Assembly (NCBI GenBank): GCA_034521465.1
Contig: JAXHMN010000008.1
Location: forward strand, 248,001-312,000
DNA: 64,000 nucleotides
Source of the DNA: SURF-28 sp034521465
GTDB taxonomy: Bacteria > Bacteroidota > Ignavibacteria > Ignavibacteriales > Melioribacteraceae
Reading direction: 5' to 3'
Position numbers and translations under genes: made by a program. This document shows, piece by piece, positions 10,190 to 20,330 of the stretch (position 1 is the first letter of the stretch; each line of letters begins with the position of its first letter). The notes beneath the pieces are model-generated. The model had not been told where the DNA came from. It worked only from the letters and a program-made list of their open reading frames with translations, and ran no database searches.

Positions 10190-10369
10190 TTATGATTCAG
10201 GAACGAACATTGATCTGCCTGCATAGTATCCGCAGTTAGGACAAGCTCTGTGGCTTAATTTCATTTCGCCGCAATTTGAACAGCCTGTTAGGGATGGGGC
10301 GCTCGCCTTATAATGTGTTCTTCTTTTATCTCTTCGGCTTTTTGATATTTTTCGTTTTGGATGTGCCAT
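10190..10369 (-). CDS. rpmF: 50S ribosomal protein L32
   Basis: A short gene of 59 codons, from ATG 10369 to TAA at 10192-10190. The protein begins MAHPKRKISKSRRDKRRTHY, the standard basic L32 start. It has a four-cysteine zinc ribbon at residues 30, 33, 43 and 46 (GCSNCGE and ACPNCGYYAG). It lies between yceD (10 bases upstream) and plsX (11 bases downstream), the conserved yceD-rpmF-plsX order that couples ribosome and lipid synthesis. Confidence 0.95.
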   Translation of the reverse strand: MAHPKRKISKSRRDKRRTHYKASAPSLTGCSNCGEMKLSHRACPNCGYYAGRSMFVPES

Positions 10370-10379
10370 TATTTCCCTT

Positions 10380-10883
10380 TTAGTTATTTAATTTATCTTT
10401 CAATTTCAGTAATGGTTCCCAAGCAGGATTTATTTCATCATCTTTGCAGTTGCAAGGACCATCATTTAAATCTTTCCCACACTTGGGACACAAACCTTTA
10501 CATTGTTCCGAACATAAACTTTTCATTGGCAACGCTAACTGAGTTAGTTCGGTAACATCATCATAAAGATCAATTTTATCTTGATCCGAAGCTAAGAAAT
10601 GGATATCAATTTGATCTTCCGCACCGCTGTCTTCACCAATTAAGTAAGTCATTTTAAATTGATGAGAGATTTCTGAGTTATACTCTTTAGTACATCTATC
10701 ACAAACACGGTGAGTGAGTGCTTCAACTTCGCAACTCAACACAATTTGAGATGCGGATTTATCCATCTCAACTTCTAAAAGAACATCGTCAATAAATTCA
10801 GAACTTAAATTCAATTTTCCGACGGGTTCGTTAAAGTTAATTTTATGAATTCCGTCGGAAAAATTCGTAAACTTAATTATCAT
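10380..10883 (-). CDS. yceD: YceD/DUF177 family protein
   Basis: A 167-residue protein of the YceD family, encoded upstream of rpmF in most bacteria. The family is linked to 23S rRNA accumulation; the molecular role is not settled. Visible features are CDRCTKEYN in the middle and a C-terminal cysteine cluster CSEQCKGLCPKCGKDLNDG ending in PCNCKDDEINPAWEPLLKLK. The last motif is very typical of DUF177. It is the first gene of the lipid operon, with a probable promoter at 10908-10938. The frame is intact. Confidence 0.92.
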   Translation of the reverse strand: MIIKFTNFSDGIHKINFNEPVGKLNLSSEFIDDVLLEVEMDKSASQIVLSCEVEALTHRVCDRCTKEYNSEISHQFKMTYLIGEDSGAEDQIDIHFLASDQDKIDLYDDVTELTQLALPMKSLCSEQCKGLCPKCGKDLNDGPCNCKDDEINPAWEPLLKLKDKLNN

Positions 10884-10907
10884 AGAAGTATCAAAAAATG
10901 TAAGTTG

Positions 10908-10938
10908 GAAATATAATTAAAGGTCTTTTGAGAATCAA
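10908..10938 (-). promoter_or_regulatory. Probable promoter of the yceD-rpmF-fab operon
   Basis: On the minus strand TTG (10938-10936) is followed after 20 bases by TATATTTC (10915-10908). This is one base from the Bacteroidota -7 consensus TAnnTTTG, with -33 TTG at a workable distance. It sits about 25 bases before the yceD start, in a 161-base AT-rich gap shared with the divergent permease gene. This is pattern matching only. Confidence 0.5.
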
Positions 10939-11044
10939 TGATTTTGATAAATCAAAAATCAACATAATTTATTGTGATTTAATAAGTTAATTTAAATCAA
11001 ATAAATGATAGCTTTGGGTAAATGATAGTAAAATCTTTTGAAAA

Positions 11045-12209
11045 ATGAAAAAAATTATTGCGATTGTAAAATGGGAAGTTTTTCAGCGGATTAAAAACCG
11101 TTTATTTATCGTGACATTACTTGTTACACCATTACTTGTGCTTGGAATTGGTGCGGCAACCGGTTTTTTATCAGAAAAAGGAATTGATTATACAAAGGTT
11201 GTCGCGATAAAAAATGCCGATGGGCAACTCTTTAGTATCATCTCAAATAATCTTGGGAATGACAAATTAGACGATGGACAACCTTCTTTCATTGCAGTTC
11301 CAATTGGGGAAAAATCTCAATTAGATAAAAGTTTAATTGATATTATTATCGAATTACAAAATGATGGTGGGGGCTATTCAGTTAACTTAAGTCATGGGAA
11401 TTACATCGTCCCCAAAGATGTGGAAAAAATTAAACGAATAATTATTACTTCGATTTCCGAACATGAAGTTCTTAAAACAAATTTTTCAATTCAATTACCG
11501 GAAGTAGAGTTTCACTCCCCTTCCGATCAATCAACCAACAAAAGTAATTTTAATGAATTTTTCTTCACAAGTTTTGCTTTCCTTTTTTTATTAATAGTTG
11601 TAGTGATTTTTTCGGGTTCAAATTTTGTGAGAGCCCTAATTGAAGAAAAGTCCTTCTCACATTATTGAGATTTTACTGTCCAGCACTTCATCAAGCAATA
11701 TAATTATTGGTAAATATTTTGGTTTGATCGTTATCGGATTAATTCAAACTATTTTTTGGTTCTCTATCAGTTATCTATTTTTCTCTAAAGGTTCAATGTC
11801 TATTTCGGTAGAGCAGAATTACCCTTTGTTGATTTTATATTTTGTACTGGGATATTTGTTATATACATCAATCTATCTGGCTTTTGGTGCAGCAGGTTTC
11901 TTCTGAAGCAGAATCTCAGCAAATTACTTCGCTGATTAGTCTTATTCTTACTTTTACCTATTATTTTAGCTACACAAATCATTCTAGCGCCTAACTCTTT
12001 ATTCACAAGCTTTATTAACTTACTTTCCACTTACAAGCGCTCCGCGTTATGTTGATCAAAGTTAATCTCACACATATTCCATTGTCCGATATACTCATTA
12101 CAGTTTTAATTCAGGTAGTCTCTAATTTTTATCAATATTCAAACTGAGCTCAAAATATTTTGCAGAAGGTTTGTCACAGTTCGAAAAAAAAAGAGGAATA
12201 AACTCTTAA
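11045..12209 (+). CDS. ABC-2 type transporter permease (several frame disruptions)
   Basis: The N-terminus MKKIIAIVKWEVFQRIKNR plus a first membrane segment (LFIVTLLVTPLLVLGIGA), a large extracytoplasmic loop and a cluster of C-terminal membrane segments fit an ABC-2 or NatB-like exporter permease. The reading moves between frames near 11655 (RALIEEK then KSPSHIIEILLSST) and 11905 (AAG then SSEAESQQITSLISLIL), with at least one more shift before KYFAEGLSQFEKKRG. The last frame stops at 12207-12209 and shares one base with the next ATG. No ATP-binding partner is next to it in the window. It is either a frame-damaged active gene or a pseudogene; the substrate is unknown. Confidence 0.75.
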
Positions 12210-12927
12210 TGCCGGTTATCGCTTCTTTACTTGCCGCAGTAATACCAATGTCACTCTATCTTGTGCTTTTATGGCGATTTGATAAGTATGAGAAAGAACC
12301 ATTCAAAAAAGTTTTCAAGCATTTTTTGTGGGGAGCGATTGGTGCAATTGCGTTAGCTTTAATCGGCAGTTTAGTTTTATCCGCATCTGTTAAACTATTA
12401 TTCCCGAGTTTAATTGTGACCGGAATATTGGAAGCCATCATTATCGCTCCGATAGTTGAGGAATTGACAAAGGGTGCATATTTATTCAAGACTGCTCAAT
12501 CAAACGATTTTGATAATATTACCGACGGTTTAGTTTACGGCGGTGCGGTTGGGCTTGGTTTCGGCATGACGGAAAACTTTCTCTACTTTTTTACATACGG
12601 AGTAGATTTCGATTCGTGGTTAAACATCGTTATTCTCCGCTCAATTTTTCTGCCGTAATGCACTGCATAGCAACCGCAACCTTTGGGGCGTTTTTAGCTA
12701 TGCACAAGTTTCATATAGGTGACCTTAAATTTATTCTTCCAATTTCCGGTTATGCATTGGCGGTTTTATTACATTTTATGTGGAATTTAAGTGTTAGTTT
12801 TTCAGAAACTTTTCTACTCGGTTTGCTATTTCTGTTTTTGATGATTCTTCTATTCTTATTTGTTTTTTATATTTCAATTACAAATGAGAAAAAAATTATT
12901 GTAAGAGAATTGTCCAACGAGAAGTGA
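12209..12927 (+). CDS. PrsW-like intramembrane metalloprotease (one frame disruption)
   Basis: A multi-span membrane protein with the PrsW-family motifs: IIIAPIVEELTKGAYLF (Glu about 84-85 followed by Lys), then the GLVYGGAVGLGFGMTENFLY segment, then HCIATATFGAFLA. These are the conserved E-E-x-x-K, E-N and H positions proposed to bind the metal. The frame shifts near 12645, just before the HCIATATFG segment; joined, the length is about 239 residues. PrsW cleaves anti-sigma factors in Bacillus, but the substrate here is unknown and no anti-sigma gene is adjacent. Confidence 0.82.
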
Positions 12928-12970
12928 TATATCTCTGCTCTCCACAACCGATATCGATATTTTAGCTTCG

Positions 12971-13174
12971 ATGAAACGAAATAAGAAAGGATGGATAAAA
13001 GAAGAGTTTAGAAAAGACTACATCACCAATGCAGTTAAGTTAGCTTTTAGGAAACACCAACTAAAGCATTCAAAAAATTGGCAGAAAAAATATTATGCTG
13101 AAGAAGTTACCAAATTGAAATTGATACTCACTGATTTAGTTAGTAAAATACAGCAAGATATTTCAAGAGGATAA
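12971..13174 (+). CDS. Small basic hypothetical protein
   Basis: A 67-residue, lysine-rich frame (MKRNKKGWIKEEFRKDYI...) with no membrane segment or signal peptide and a probable helical C-terminus ending KIQQDISRG. I do not recognise a family. It ends five bases before nadD on the same strand and so is probably cotranscribed. No clear ribosome-binding site precedes the ATG. It could be a real small gene or a chance frame; the position between two genes of the same direction favours a gene. Confidence 0.5.
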   Translation: MKRNKKGWIKEEFRKDYITNAVKLAFRKHQLKHSKNWQKKYYAEEVTKLKLILTDLVSKIQQDISRG

Positions 13175-13179
13175 ACTTA

Positions 13180-13752
13180 ATGGCAATAGGAATATACGGC
13201 GGTAATTTTGATCCGATTCATTTTGGTCATCTCATCACTGCTCAACGGGTACTCGAAATAAGGAATTTAGAAAAGATAATTTTCATTCCGGCGAATATCT
13301 CACCGCTTAAACAAGATGTCAGCACTGCTGCCGGTGAACACCGCTCCGAGATGGTGCGGATTGCCATTTCAAGAAATAAAAATTTTTTAGTTTCGGAAAT
13401 AGAATTAGAAAGATTGGGCGTTTCTTATACAATTGATACTCTGAAAACCATCAAAAAAAAATATAATGATATTGAATTAATCATCGGCTTTGACAACTTG
13501 CTTAAGTTTGATCAGTGGTATAAACCGGAAGAAATTTTAGAAATGTGCAAATTGATTGTTCTCCACAGAAAAGTCTGATTCAGATCCGGAAGAAAAAATA
13601 AATACTTCAATGAAGCAATAATACTCAATACACCAACTATAGAAATATCATCTACAGAAATTAGGGAACGAGTTAAAGATAATTTATCGATTGACTACCT
13701 TGTTCCTCTGAAAGTAAAAGAATATATTTATGAAAACGGATTGTACAAGTAA
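13180..13752 (+). CDS. nadD: Nicotinate-nucleotide adenylyltransferase (one frame disruption)
   Basis: This enzyme adenylates nicotinate mononucleotide in NAD synthesis. The start MAIGIYGGNFDPIHFGHLIT carries the nucleotidyltransferase motif G-G-x-F-D-P-x-H-x-G-H. The middle has LGVSYTIDTLK and LIIGFDNLLKFDQWYKP. The frame ends early at 13578, but the next frame continues with TPTIEISSTEIRERVKD, the ISST-x-x-R signature, and ends at 13752. The total is about 190 residues, normal for NadD, so the shift near 13577 is probably an indel. Confidence 0.9.
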
Positions 13753-13763
13753 ACCCTACATTT

Positions 13764-14717
13764 ATGTTAGACAATTCATTCTTGAATAAGCTTTTTGATC
13801 GTGATAAACGAACTGTCTCGCGTGCTATTTCCATAGTTGAATCCGATAAAATAAATTCAGCAGAACTACTTAATAAAATTTTTCATAAAACCGGCAATGC
13901 TTATCGCATTGGGATTACTGGTCCGCCCGGTTCGGGTAAATCAACTATTACAAATCAACTGACAAAGCTTTTAAGAGATCAAGGCAAAACCGTCGGTATA
14001 ATTGCGGTGGATCCCACTTCCCCATTTACGGGTGGTGCACTGCTTGGTGATCGTGTAAGAATGAGTGAGGTTGGAACCGACCCAAATGTTTTTATCCGTA
14101 GCATGGCGACTCGCGGATCGCTTGGCGGCTTGAGTAAAAAGGCAATTGATGGCGCCGATGTTTTAGATGCCGCCGGTTATGATTTTGTTTTATTTGAGAC
14201 TGTCGGTGTTGGGCAATCCGAATTAGATATTGCTCAGGCAGCAGATACAACTATGGTAGTGCTTGTTCCGGAATCCGGTGATGCGGTTCAAGCAATGAAA
14301 GCCGGCTTAATGGAAATTGCCGATTTGTTTGTTCTTAACAAAAGCGATCGTCCAGGATCAGAATCAGCAGTGGCAGCAATTAAAACAATCCTTTCACTTA
14401 AGGATCACGATGAACATACGTGGATGATACCGATTGTAAAATCAATTGCTTCTCAAAATAAAGGAATTGAAGATATTGCAGCCGCAATTGAAAAACATAA
14501 AAATTATTTGATTGATAACGATTTACTAAAAAAGCTTCGTGAAAAAAGATCGAAAAAGAGAATTAAAGAAATTGTTGAAATCATTCTGCAGCAAGAAATT
14601 TGGAGTGAAGAACGAACCAATAATTTGAATGCGGCAATTGAAGATGTTGTTCACGGAAACATCTCCCCTTATACTTTAGCAGAAGAGATTGTTGCTCACT
14701 ATAAAAACACAGTTTAA
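13764..14717 (+). CDS. meaB: Methylmalonyl-CoA mutase-associated GTPase MeaB
   Basis: A G3E-family GTPase that loads and protects adenosylcobalamin-dependent acyl-CoA mutases. The 317-residue intact frame has the P-loop GPPGSGKST at residues 53-61, the long MeaB motif around DPTSPFTGGALLGDRVRM, and the base-specificity motif NKSD in DLFVLNKSDRPGSES. The mutase itself is not in the window. The neighbours downstream, an acyl-CoA dehydrogenase and an acyl-CoA carboxylase subunit, fit branched-chain amino acid or propionate breakdown. Confidence 0.93.
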   Translation: MLDNSFLNKLFDRDKRTVSRAISIVESDKINSAELLNKIFHKTGNAYRIGITGPPGSGKSTITNQLTKLLRDQGKTVGIIAVDPTSPFTGGALLGDRVRMSEVGTDPNVFIRSMATRGSLGGLSKKAIDGADVLDAAGYDFVLFETVGVGQSELDIAQAADTTMVVLVPESGDAVQAMKAGLMEIADLFVLNKSDRPGSESAVAAIKTILSLKDHDEHTWMIPIVKSIASQNKGIEDIAAAIEKHKNYLIDNDLLKKLREKRSKKRIKEIVEIILQQEIWSEERTNNLNAAIEDVVHGNISPYTLAEEIVAHYKNTV

Positions 14718-14731
14718 AAGAAGGATATAAA

Positions 14732-15893
14732 ATGTATAATTCACATTTACTAAAACTGAACGAGAACCAACAAATTATTAAAGATACAATACGTGATTTT
14801 GCCGAAAACAAAATTAGACCTCACGTTATGCAATGGGACGAATCACAAACATTTCCGATGGAAACGATGAAAGAATTAGGCGAACTCGGTTTTCTTGGTA
14901 TTTTAGTTCCGGAAGAACTCGGCGGTGCTGGCATGGGTTATGTTGAATACAGCATTGTAGTAGAAGAAATTGCGCGTGTCGACCCCTCTATTTCCCTTTC
15001 GGTTGCTGCACATAACGGACTCTGTACAAATCATATAAACACTTTCGCTAACGATGAACTGAAAAAGAAATACATACCCGATCTTGCATCGGGAAAAAAG
15101 ATCGGTGCTTGGGGTTTAACCGAACCGGCTTCCGGAAGCGATGCCGGCGGGATGCAGACAACCGCAGAAAAGGATGGTGACTATTACATTTTAAACGGCA
15201 CAAAAAACTTTATCACACATGGTAAAAGTGGTGAAATTTCGGTAGTGATGGCAATTACCGATAAGTCGAAAGGTAAAGAAAGGAATTTCCGCATTTGTCG
15301 TTGAACATGGTTCTGAAGGTTTTTCTGCCGGCAAAAAAGAAAACAAACTCGGCATGCGCGCTAGTGAAACAACTCAATTGATTTTTGAAAACTGCAAAGT
15401 CCCCGCAGAAAATTTAATAGGTAATGAAGGTGAAGGTTTTGCACAAGCCATGAAAATTTTAGAAGGCGGAAGAATTTCAATTGCCGCATTAAGTTGTGGT
15501 TTGGCGAAAGGTTGTCTAGAAGCATCAGTTCAGTATTCTCAGGAAAGAAAGCAGTTCAATAAATCTCTCTCTGAATTTCAAGGTATCCAATTTAAGTTAG
15601 CCGATATGGCGACCGAACTTCACGCAGCAAAGCTATTGACTTACGATGCCGCAAGAATAAAGGATGAAGGAAAAGATATATCCCAAGCAGCTTCGATGGC
15701 AAAAATGTTTGCAAGCGAAATTGCAACAAAAGCTTCAAACGAAGCTGTGCAGATTTTTGGCGGCTACGGATTTGTAAAAGATTATCCCGTTGAAAAATTT
15801 TACCGCGATGTGAAACTGCTTACAATCGGCGAAGGCACTTCGGAAGTGCAGAGAATTATAATTGCTAGGAATTTATTAAAGGGATTAAACTGA
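14732..15893 (+). CDS. Acyl-CoA dehydrogenase (one frame disruption)
   Basis: This FAD enzyme oxidises acyl-CoA to enoyl-CoA and passes electrons to ETF. The first part has GFLGILVPEELGGAGMGYVE and the flavin/substrate motif GAWGLTEPASGSDAGG. The second part has LGMRASETTQLIFENCKVP and ends with QIFGGYGFVKDYPVEKFYRD and GTSEVQRIIIARN. The frame shifts near 15285, where ISAFVVEHGSEGF continues in the next frame. The joined length, about 386 residues, is normal for the short-chain type. It starts 15 bases after meaB. Confidence 0.93.
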
Positions 15894-16741
15894 GTTTCTC
15901 AAAAGACTAGGTTTCATTGAAAAAGAAGCTCCTATTCAACTTAAGGAAATGAATGATTCATTACGCACTTCAGTTTGGAATCTAAATTACTCAATTTATC
16001 TTAAGTCCTCAGAATCTATAATTACTGAATGTGTAGAATATAGTTGGCATTTAATGTTTCTGAAAATTCCGAATTGTATGAATTGACCGTATGAATATTA
16101 TAGCCAAGATATAAGAAGTTGGCTTAAACGAAGTATTTCTACAAATTGGAATCGGAGTTAAAAGTCGTTATGATTTATTAGAATTTTTAGTAGATAATCA
16201 TCACTTTTTTACTGACTCAGAGAAAAATAACACGATACTTTAGATTAACTTTACCAAACATGGAATGCAATTCTTGAACGTGAGAATTCAGGATATAGGT
16301 TCATTAATGGTAAGATTACCCAATACTCAAATCAACAAGAATTAGAAGAAATTAATGAAAGTTTAGAAGCAACATCTAGATTTAATTTTCTATCACCCAA
16401 TAAACACATAAAAGCTGCAATTACTCTTATTAGCCAAAAACCTGAGCCAGATTATAGAAACTCGATAAAGAGTCTATAAGTGCTATAGAATCTTTAGCAA
16501 AATTAATATCGAAAGAAAAATCTCAAGGTTTATCAGGGGCATTAAATATTCTGAGCGATGAAAGTAAACATTCATAAAGCGATGAAGAAATCATTTCTTA
16601 GTCTCTATGATATGCTAGTGATGAGGGTGGCATTAGAACATGCGGTTACTTGAGCAATCAAAAGTAACTTATAATGATGCAAAATATATGCTTGTAAGTT
16701 GTTCAGCATTTGTTAATTATTTAATATCCAAATCCGATTAA
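15894..16741 (+). pseudogene. Degraded AbiJ-N-terminal-type (abortive infection-like) gene
   Basis: No long frame is open here, but reading across all three frames gives a collinear protein. In order it reads GFIEKEAPIQLKEMNDSLR, SVWNLNYSIYL, NAILERENSGYRFINGKIT, HIKAAITLISQKPEPDYRNS, IESLAKLISKEKSQGLSGAL, then SDEGGIRHA and AKYMLVSCSAFVNYLISKSD before a stop at 16741. The order Y-R-F, D-Y-R-N-S, G-I-R-H-A and C-S-A-F-x-N-Y-L is that of the AbiJ_NTD4 family of suspected phage-defence proteins, as I recall it. At least five disruptions are needed. It splits an otherwise continuous acyl-CoA catabolism cluster, so it is probably an acquired gene now decayed, although sequencing indels may exaggerate the damage. 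Confidence 0.7.
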
Positions 16742-16777
16742 AGCAGGTTTAATAAAACTAACACTAGAAAAAGTTAA

Positions 16778-18436
16778 ATGACAAAACTCGGAACAGACAT
16801 AAACCAAAAAGAAGACTTTCTCAAAAAAGAAGACTTCTACAAAAATCTAATTCGCAAGCAGAATGTAGTGAGAGAAAAAATTCATCTCGGCGGCGGAGAG
16901 AAAGCAATTGAAAAACAGAAAGCAAAAGGTAAACTAACCGCTCGTGAAAGAATTGTAAAACTCATAGACGAGAAAACTTCTTTTTATGAACTAAACACTT
17001 TCGCTGCTCACGAAATGTATGCAGAATGGGGCGGCGCTCCGAGTGCCGGAACTGTTTACGGCATAGGAGAAATTCACGGGAAAAAACATTTAATCGTTGC
17101 AAATGATGCAACCGTAAAAGCGGGTGCTTGGTTTCCGATGACGGCAAAGAAAAATTTACGTGCGCAGGAAATTGCGATGGAAAACCACCTCCCTATTATT
17201 TATCTCGTTGACAGTGCTGGCGTGTTTCTTCCGCTCCAAGAAGAAATTTTTCCTGACAAAGAACATTTCGGTAGAATTTTTAGAAACAATGCACAAATGA
17301 GTGCTATGGGAATTCCGCAAATTGCCGCAATCATGGGTCCGTGTGTTGCCGGCGGCGCTTACCTCCCTATCATGAGCGATGAAGCATTAATCGTTGAAGG
17401 TGAAGGTTCTGTTTTTCTTGCCGGTTCACATCTTGTTAAAGCGGCAATCGGTGAGAATATTGATAACGAACAACTCGGCGGCGCTAATGTGCAAACCAAT
17501 ATCTCCGGCGTTACTGATTATGTAATGAAAAATGATGACGAATGTTTGCAGATGATCAGAAACTTAGTTGATAAAAAAGGTCCGCAGCCGAGATACGGTT
17601 TCAACAGAAATTAATCCTAAGCAACCGAAATTCGATCAAAAAGAAATTTACGGAATCCTCCCGGAAGATCAATTAAAACCATACGATTCTTACGAACTGC
17701 TTGCTCGAATAGTTGACAATTCTGAAATTGATGAATATAAAGCGGGTTACGGACAAACAATTATTACCGCCTACGCACGAATTGATGGTTGGTCGGTTGG
17801 CATAGTTGCAAATCAAAGAAAAATTGTGAAGAGCGCAAATGGTGAGATGCAAATTGGTGGAGTGATCTATTCCGATAGTGCCGATAAAGCAGCCCGCTTC
17901 ATAATGAACTGCAATCAAAAAAATATACCATTAGTATTTCTGCAAGATGTAACCGGATTTATGGTTGGCAGCAAAGCCGAGCACGGCGGTATAATTAAAG
18001 ACGGTGCGAAGATGGTAAATGCCGTCGCTAACTCAACTGTTCCAAAAGTCACAATAATTGTTGGCAATAGTTTTGGCGCCGGTAACTATGCAATGTGCGG
18101 CAAAGCTTACGATCCGCGTTTTATTTACGCTTACCCGAATGCAAAAATTTCCGTAATGGGTTCGGCTCAAGCGGGAAGTGTTTTGCTTGATATAAAAAGT
18201 AAAACAATTACAAAAACAAGGCAAAGAGTTCGGTGAAGAAGATAAAAAGAAATTAGCCGATCAAATCAGAAAAGCATACGATGATTCGAGTTCATACTTT
18301 ACATGCTGCCGCCCGCCTATGGGTTGATGAAGTTATTGATCCGGCAAAAACTCGCGAATATATTTCGATGGCAATCGAAGTTTCCGATCATAATCCACAC
18401 ATGCCAAAATTTAATGTTGGTGTGATCCAGACATAA
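16778..18436 (+). CDS. Acyl-CoA carboxylase, carboxyltransferase subunit (frame disruptions)
   Basis: Biotin-dependent carboxyltransferase of the methylcrotonyl/propionyl-CoA carboxylase beta type. Landmarks are AKGKLTARERIVKLIDE, SAGTVYGIGEIHGKKHLIVAN, IYLVDSAGVFLPLQEEIFPD, PCVAGGAYLPIMSDEA and, in the second half, FLQDVTGFMVGSKAEHGG, NSFGAGNYAMCGKAYDPRF and VMGSAQAG. Frames change near 17590, 18215 and 18290, and the end IEVSDHNPHMPKFNVG stops at 18434-18436, one base before rsmI. The joined length of about 550 residues is normal. The LPLQEEIFPD stretch suggests methylcrotonyl-CoA carboxylase (leucine breakdown), but the substrate is not certain. No biotin carboxylase subunit is in the window. 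Confidence 0.88.
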
Positions 18437-19120
18437 ATGGAAACGGGGAAACTCTATATTGTTGCAACTCCGATAGGCAATCTAAAAGATATAACATTAC
18501 GTGCAATCGATATTCTAAAAGAAGTCGATTTTATAATTTGTGAAGATACGCGTGTTACATCAATTCTATTAAAAGAATATCAAATCACGAAAGAACTTTT
18601 TTCCTTTAATGCTCGGTCTGAAAGAAAGAAAAATTCCGGTCGTAATCGAACGATTAAAAAACGGCCAATCAATTGCTCTCGTTTCTGATGCCGGTACACC
18701 TTGCATATCTGATCCCGGTGTTAGACTTGTCAACGCAGCAATATCAGAAGAGATCGAAGTTATCACAATCCCGGGAGCAAATGCTGCCATTGCTGCTTTA
18801 AGCATCGCCGGACTCCCAACCGACTCATTCATTTTCGAAGGTTTTCTTCCTCAGAAAAAGGGAGACAAAAAAAATTAAAAGAACTTGCTGACGAAAACCG
18901 AACAATAGTTTTATACGAATCAACTTACCGGATAGAAAAACTGTTAAAAGAATTAAACGAATACATGACCGATCGTTTGGTTGTTGTCTGCAGAGAACTC
19001 ACAAAAAAGTTTGAAGAAACCTGGCGCGGGAAGCCGGTGGAATTGCTTGAAGATTTACCGAGTAAAGTTATTAAAGGTGAGTTTGTTGTTGTGATTGCGC
19101 CAAAAGATTGGAAACAATAG
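18437..19120 (+). CDS. rsmI: 16S rRNA (cytidine-1402 2'-O) methyltransferase RsmI (frame disruptions)
   Basis: This SAM enzyme modifies C1402 of 16S rRNA near the decoding centre. The start METGKLYIVATPIGNLKDIT is the family hallmark, followed by EVDFIICEDTRVTSILL, SDAGTPCISDPGVRLV and IPGANAAIAALSIAGLP. It continues with FEGFLPQKKGD and, in the third frame, RTIVLYESTYRIEKLL and CRELTKKFEETWRG. Frames change near 18610 and 18870. The joined length is about 227 residues, as expected. It directly follows the carboxyltransferase stop. Confidence 0.9.
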
Positions 19121-19184
19121 AAAAATTTCTTTTACCAACCTCTTTTTATATTTTTACAACTTTTCTTAATCACAATAAAATTTA

Positions 19185-19832
19185 ATGGCACGAACAAAAC
19201 TCAAAAAAATTGAAACCGTTGAATCATTTCCAAATGTATTCAACTATTCAAACAACGCCACCGAAAAAGAACTCAGAAATTATTTCAGTAATCAAAATTC
19301 TATTTCTTTAGAGATTGGCTGCGGTGAAGCAGATTATATAATAGAAATGGCGAGAACTATTTCCTAACAAAAATTTTGTTGGGATTGAATTTCAAAGGAG
19401 CTCGAATCTATCTGAGGTGCAAAAAAGGCAATCGATGAAAAAATTGATAACGCAGCTTTTCTATGGATCAATGCTGAACATTTAGATGATTTTTTTGTAT
19501 CAGAAAAAGTTGAAGAGATTTTCATAACCTTTCCGGAACCGCACATCAAAAGAAGAACGGAACGGAAAAGATTGACTTCTCCTAGATTCTTGGAAATCTA
19601 TAAAAAATTCTTACAGACAAATGGACACGTTCATTTGAAAACCGATGACGACTTTTTGTATAATTATACTCTAGAGGTTTTATCGAAAGGAAATTATAAA
19701 ATTCTTTTTCAATCCGCCGATCTTTACTCCGAAGAAGATTTAGACAAGGTCAAATCAATTAAAACACGATTCGAAAAATATTATCTAAAGGATGGTAGGA
19801 TTATCAAATACATCGAATTTCTACTTCACTAA
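19185..19832 (+). CDS. trmB: tRNA (guanine-N7)-methyltransferase (frame disruptions)
   Basis: TrmB methylates G46 of tRNAs with SAM. The first frame has SISLEIGCGEADYIIEMAR, the SAM-binding loop. After shifts near 19365 and 19400 comes KNFVGIEFQ and then LWINAEHLDDFF, EEIFITFPEPHIKRRTERKR (the family F-P-x-P-x-x-K-x-R-H-x-x-R region) and LTSPRFLEIYKKFL. The end is ETRFEKYYLKDGR-like, with stop at 19832. The total is about 215 residues, normal. It is convergent with the DoxX-like gene, two bases apart. Confidence 0.88.
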
Positions 19833-19834
19833 AA

Positions 19835-20305
19835 CTAACTCGACTTTTTCTCCCTAACCGTTGAACCCAAAACCAAACCGGCGCCAATCAAAACTAAATT
19901 TTTTATAATGTATTGCCCTTCTAAAGTTAACCCGAAAGGAAAACTTGTCCAAACAACTTCCGGTAAAATCACAATCGGTAAAGCAGTACCCGGCATTTGA
20001 AGAAACAAAAGAAGCAAAGTAACACGCATATATTTTCCCCAAATAAGTCCGAGCCCAATTGCTGCTTCCCACACTGCTAAAATTGGCAGAAAAACATCGG
20101 GGTTAATAAAATAAACTGTGTTTCTTACTAATCCTTCCGCCGGACTTAACACCGGGGAAAACTTTAAAACACCAAACCAAAGAAAAACAATCCCTAATCC
20201 GATTCTTAAAATCATCAATCCGTAACGTGACATCCACTTTGTTACAGTTTGATCCAAATTATCCAAATACTTTGCAACAAATTTATCTTCAAAAGAAGCC
20301 ATCAC
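19835..20305 (-). CDS. DoxX/YkgB-like small membrane protein
   Basis: A 156-residue protein with about four membrane segments. Segment one, LMILRIGLGIVFLWFGVLKF, resembles the DoxX/DUF417 start. Next come AVWEAAIGLGLIWGKYMR and LLLLFLQMPGTALPIVILP, and it ends with NLVLIGAGLVLGSTVREKK. DoxX relatives are membrane proteins with varied oxidative roles and no common reaction. It starts 20 bases or so after the DinB-type gene on the same strand. The family call rests on topology and the first segment, so the function is left open. Confidence 0.68.
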   Translation of the reverse strand: MMASFEDKFVAKYLDNLDQTVTKWMSRYGLMILRIGLGIVFLWFGVLKFSPVLSPAEGLVRNTVYFINPDVFLPILAVWEAAIGLGLIWGKYMRVTLLLLFLQMPGTALPIVILPEVVWTSFPFGLTLEGQYIIKNLVLIGAGLVLGSTVREKKSS

Positions 20306-20330
20306 TTTCCTACTTTCTTTTTGTAACTAT

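Noticed and set aside
12256..12489. Minus-strand open frame opposite the PrsW-like gene
   Set aside because: The plus strand carries the E-E-x-x-K and E-N motifs; the antisense frame has no start signal or family features.
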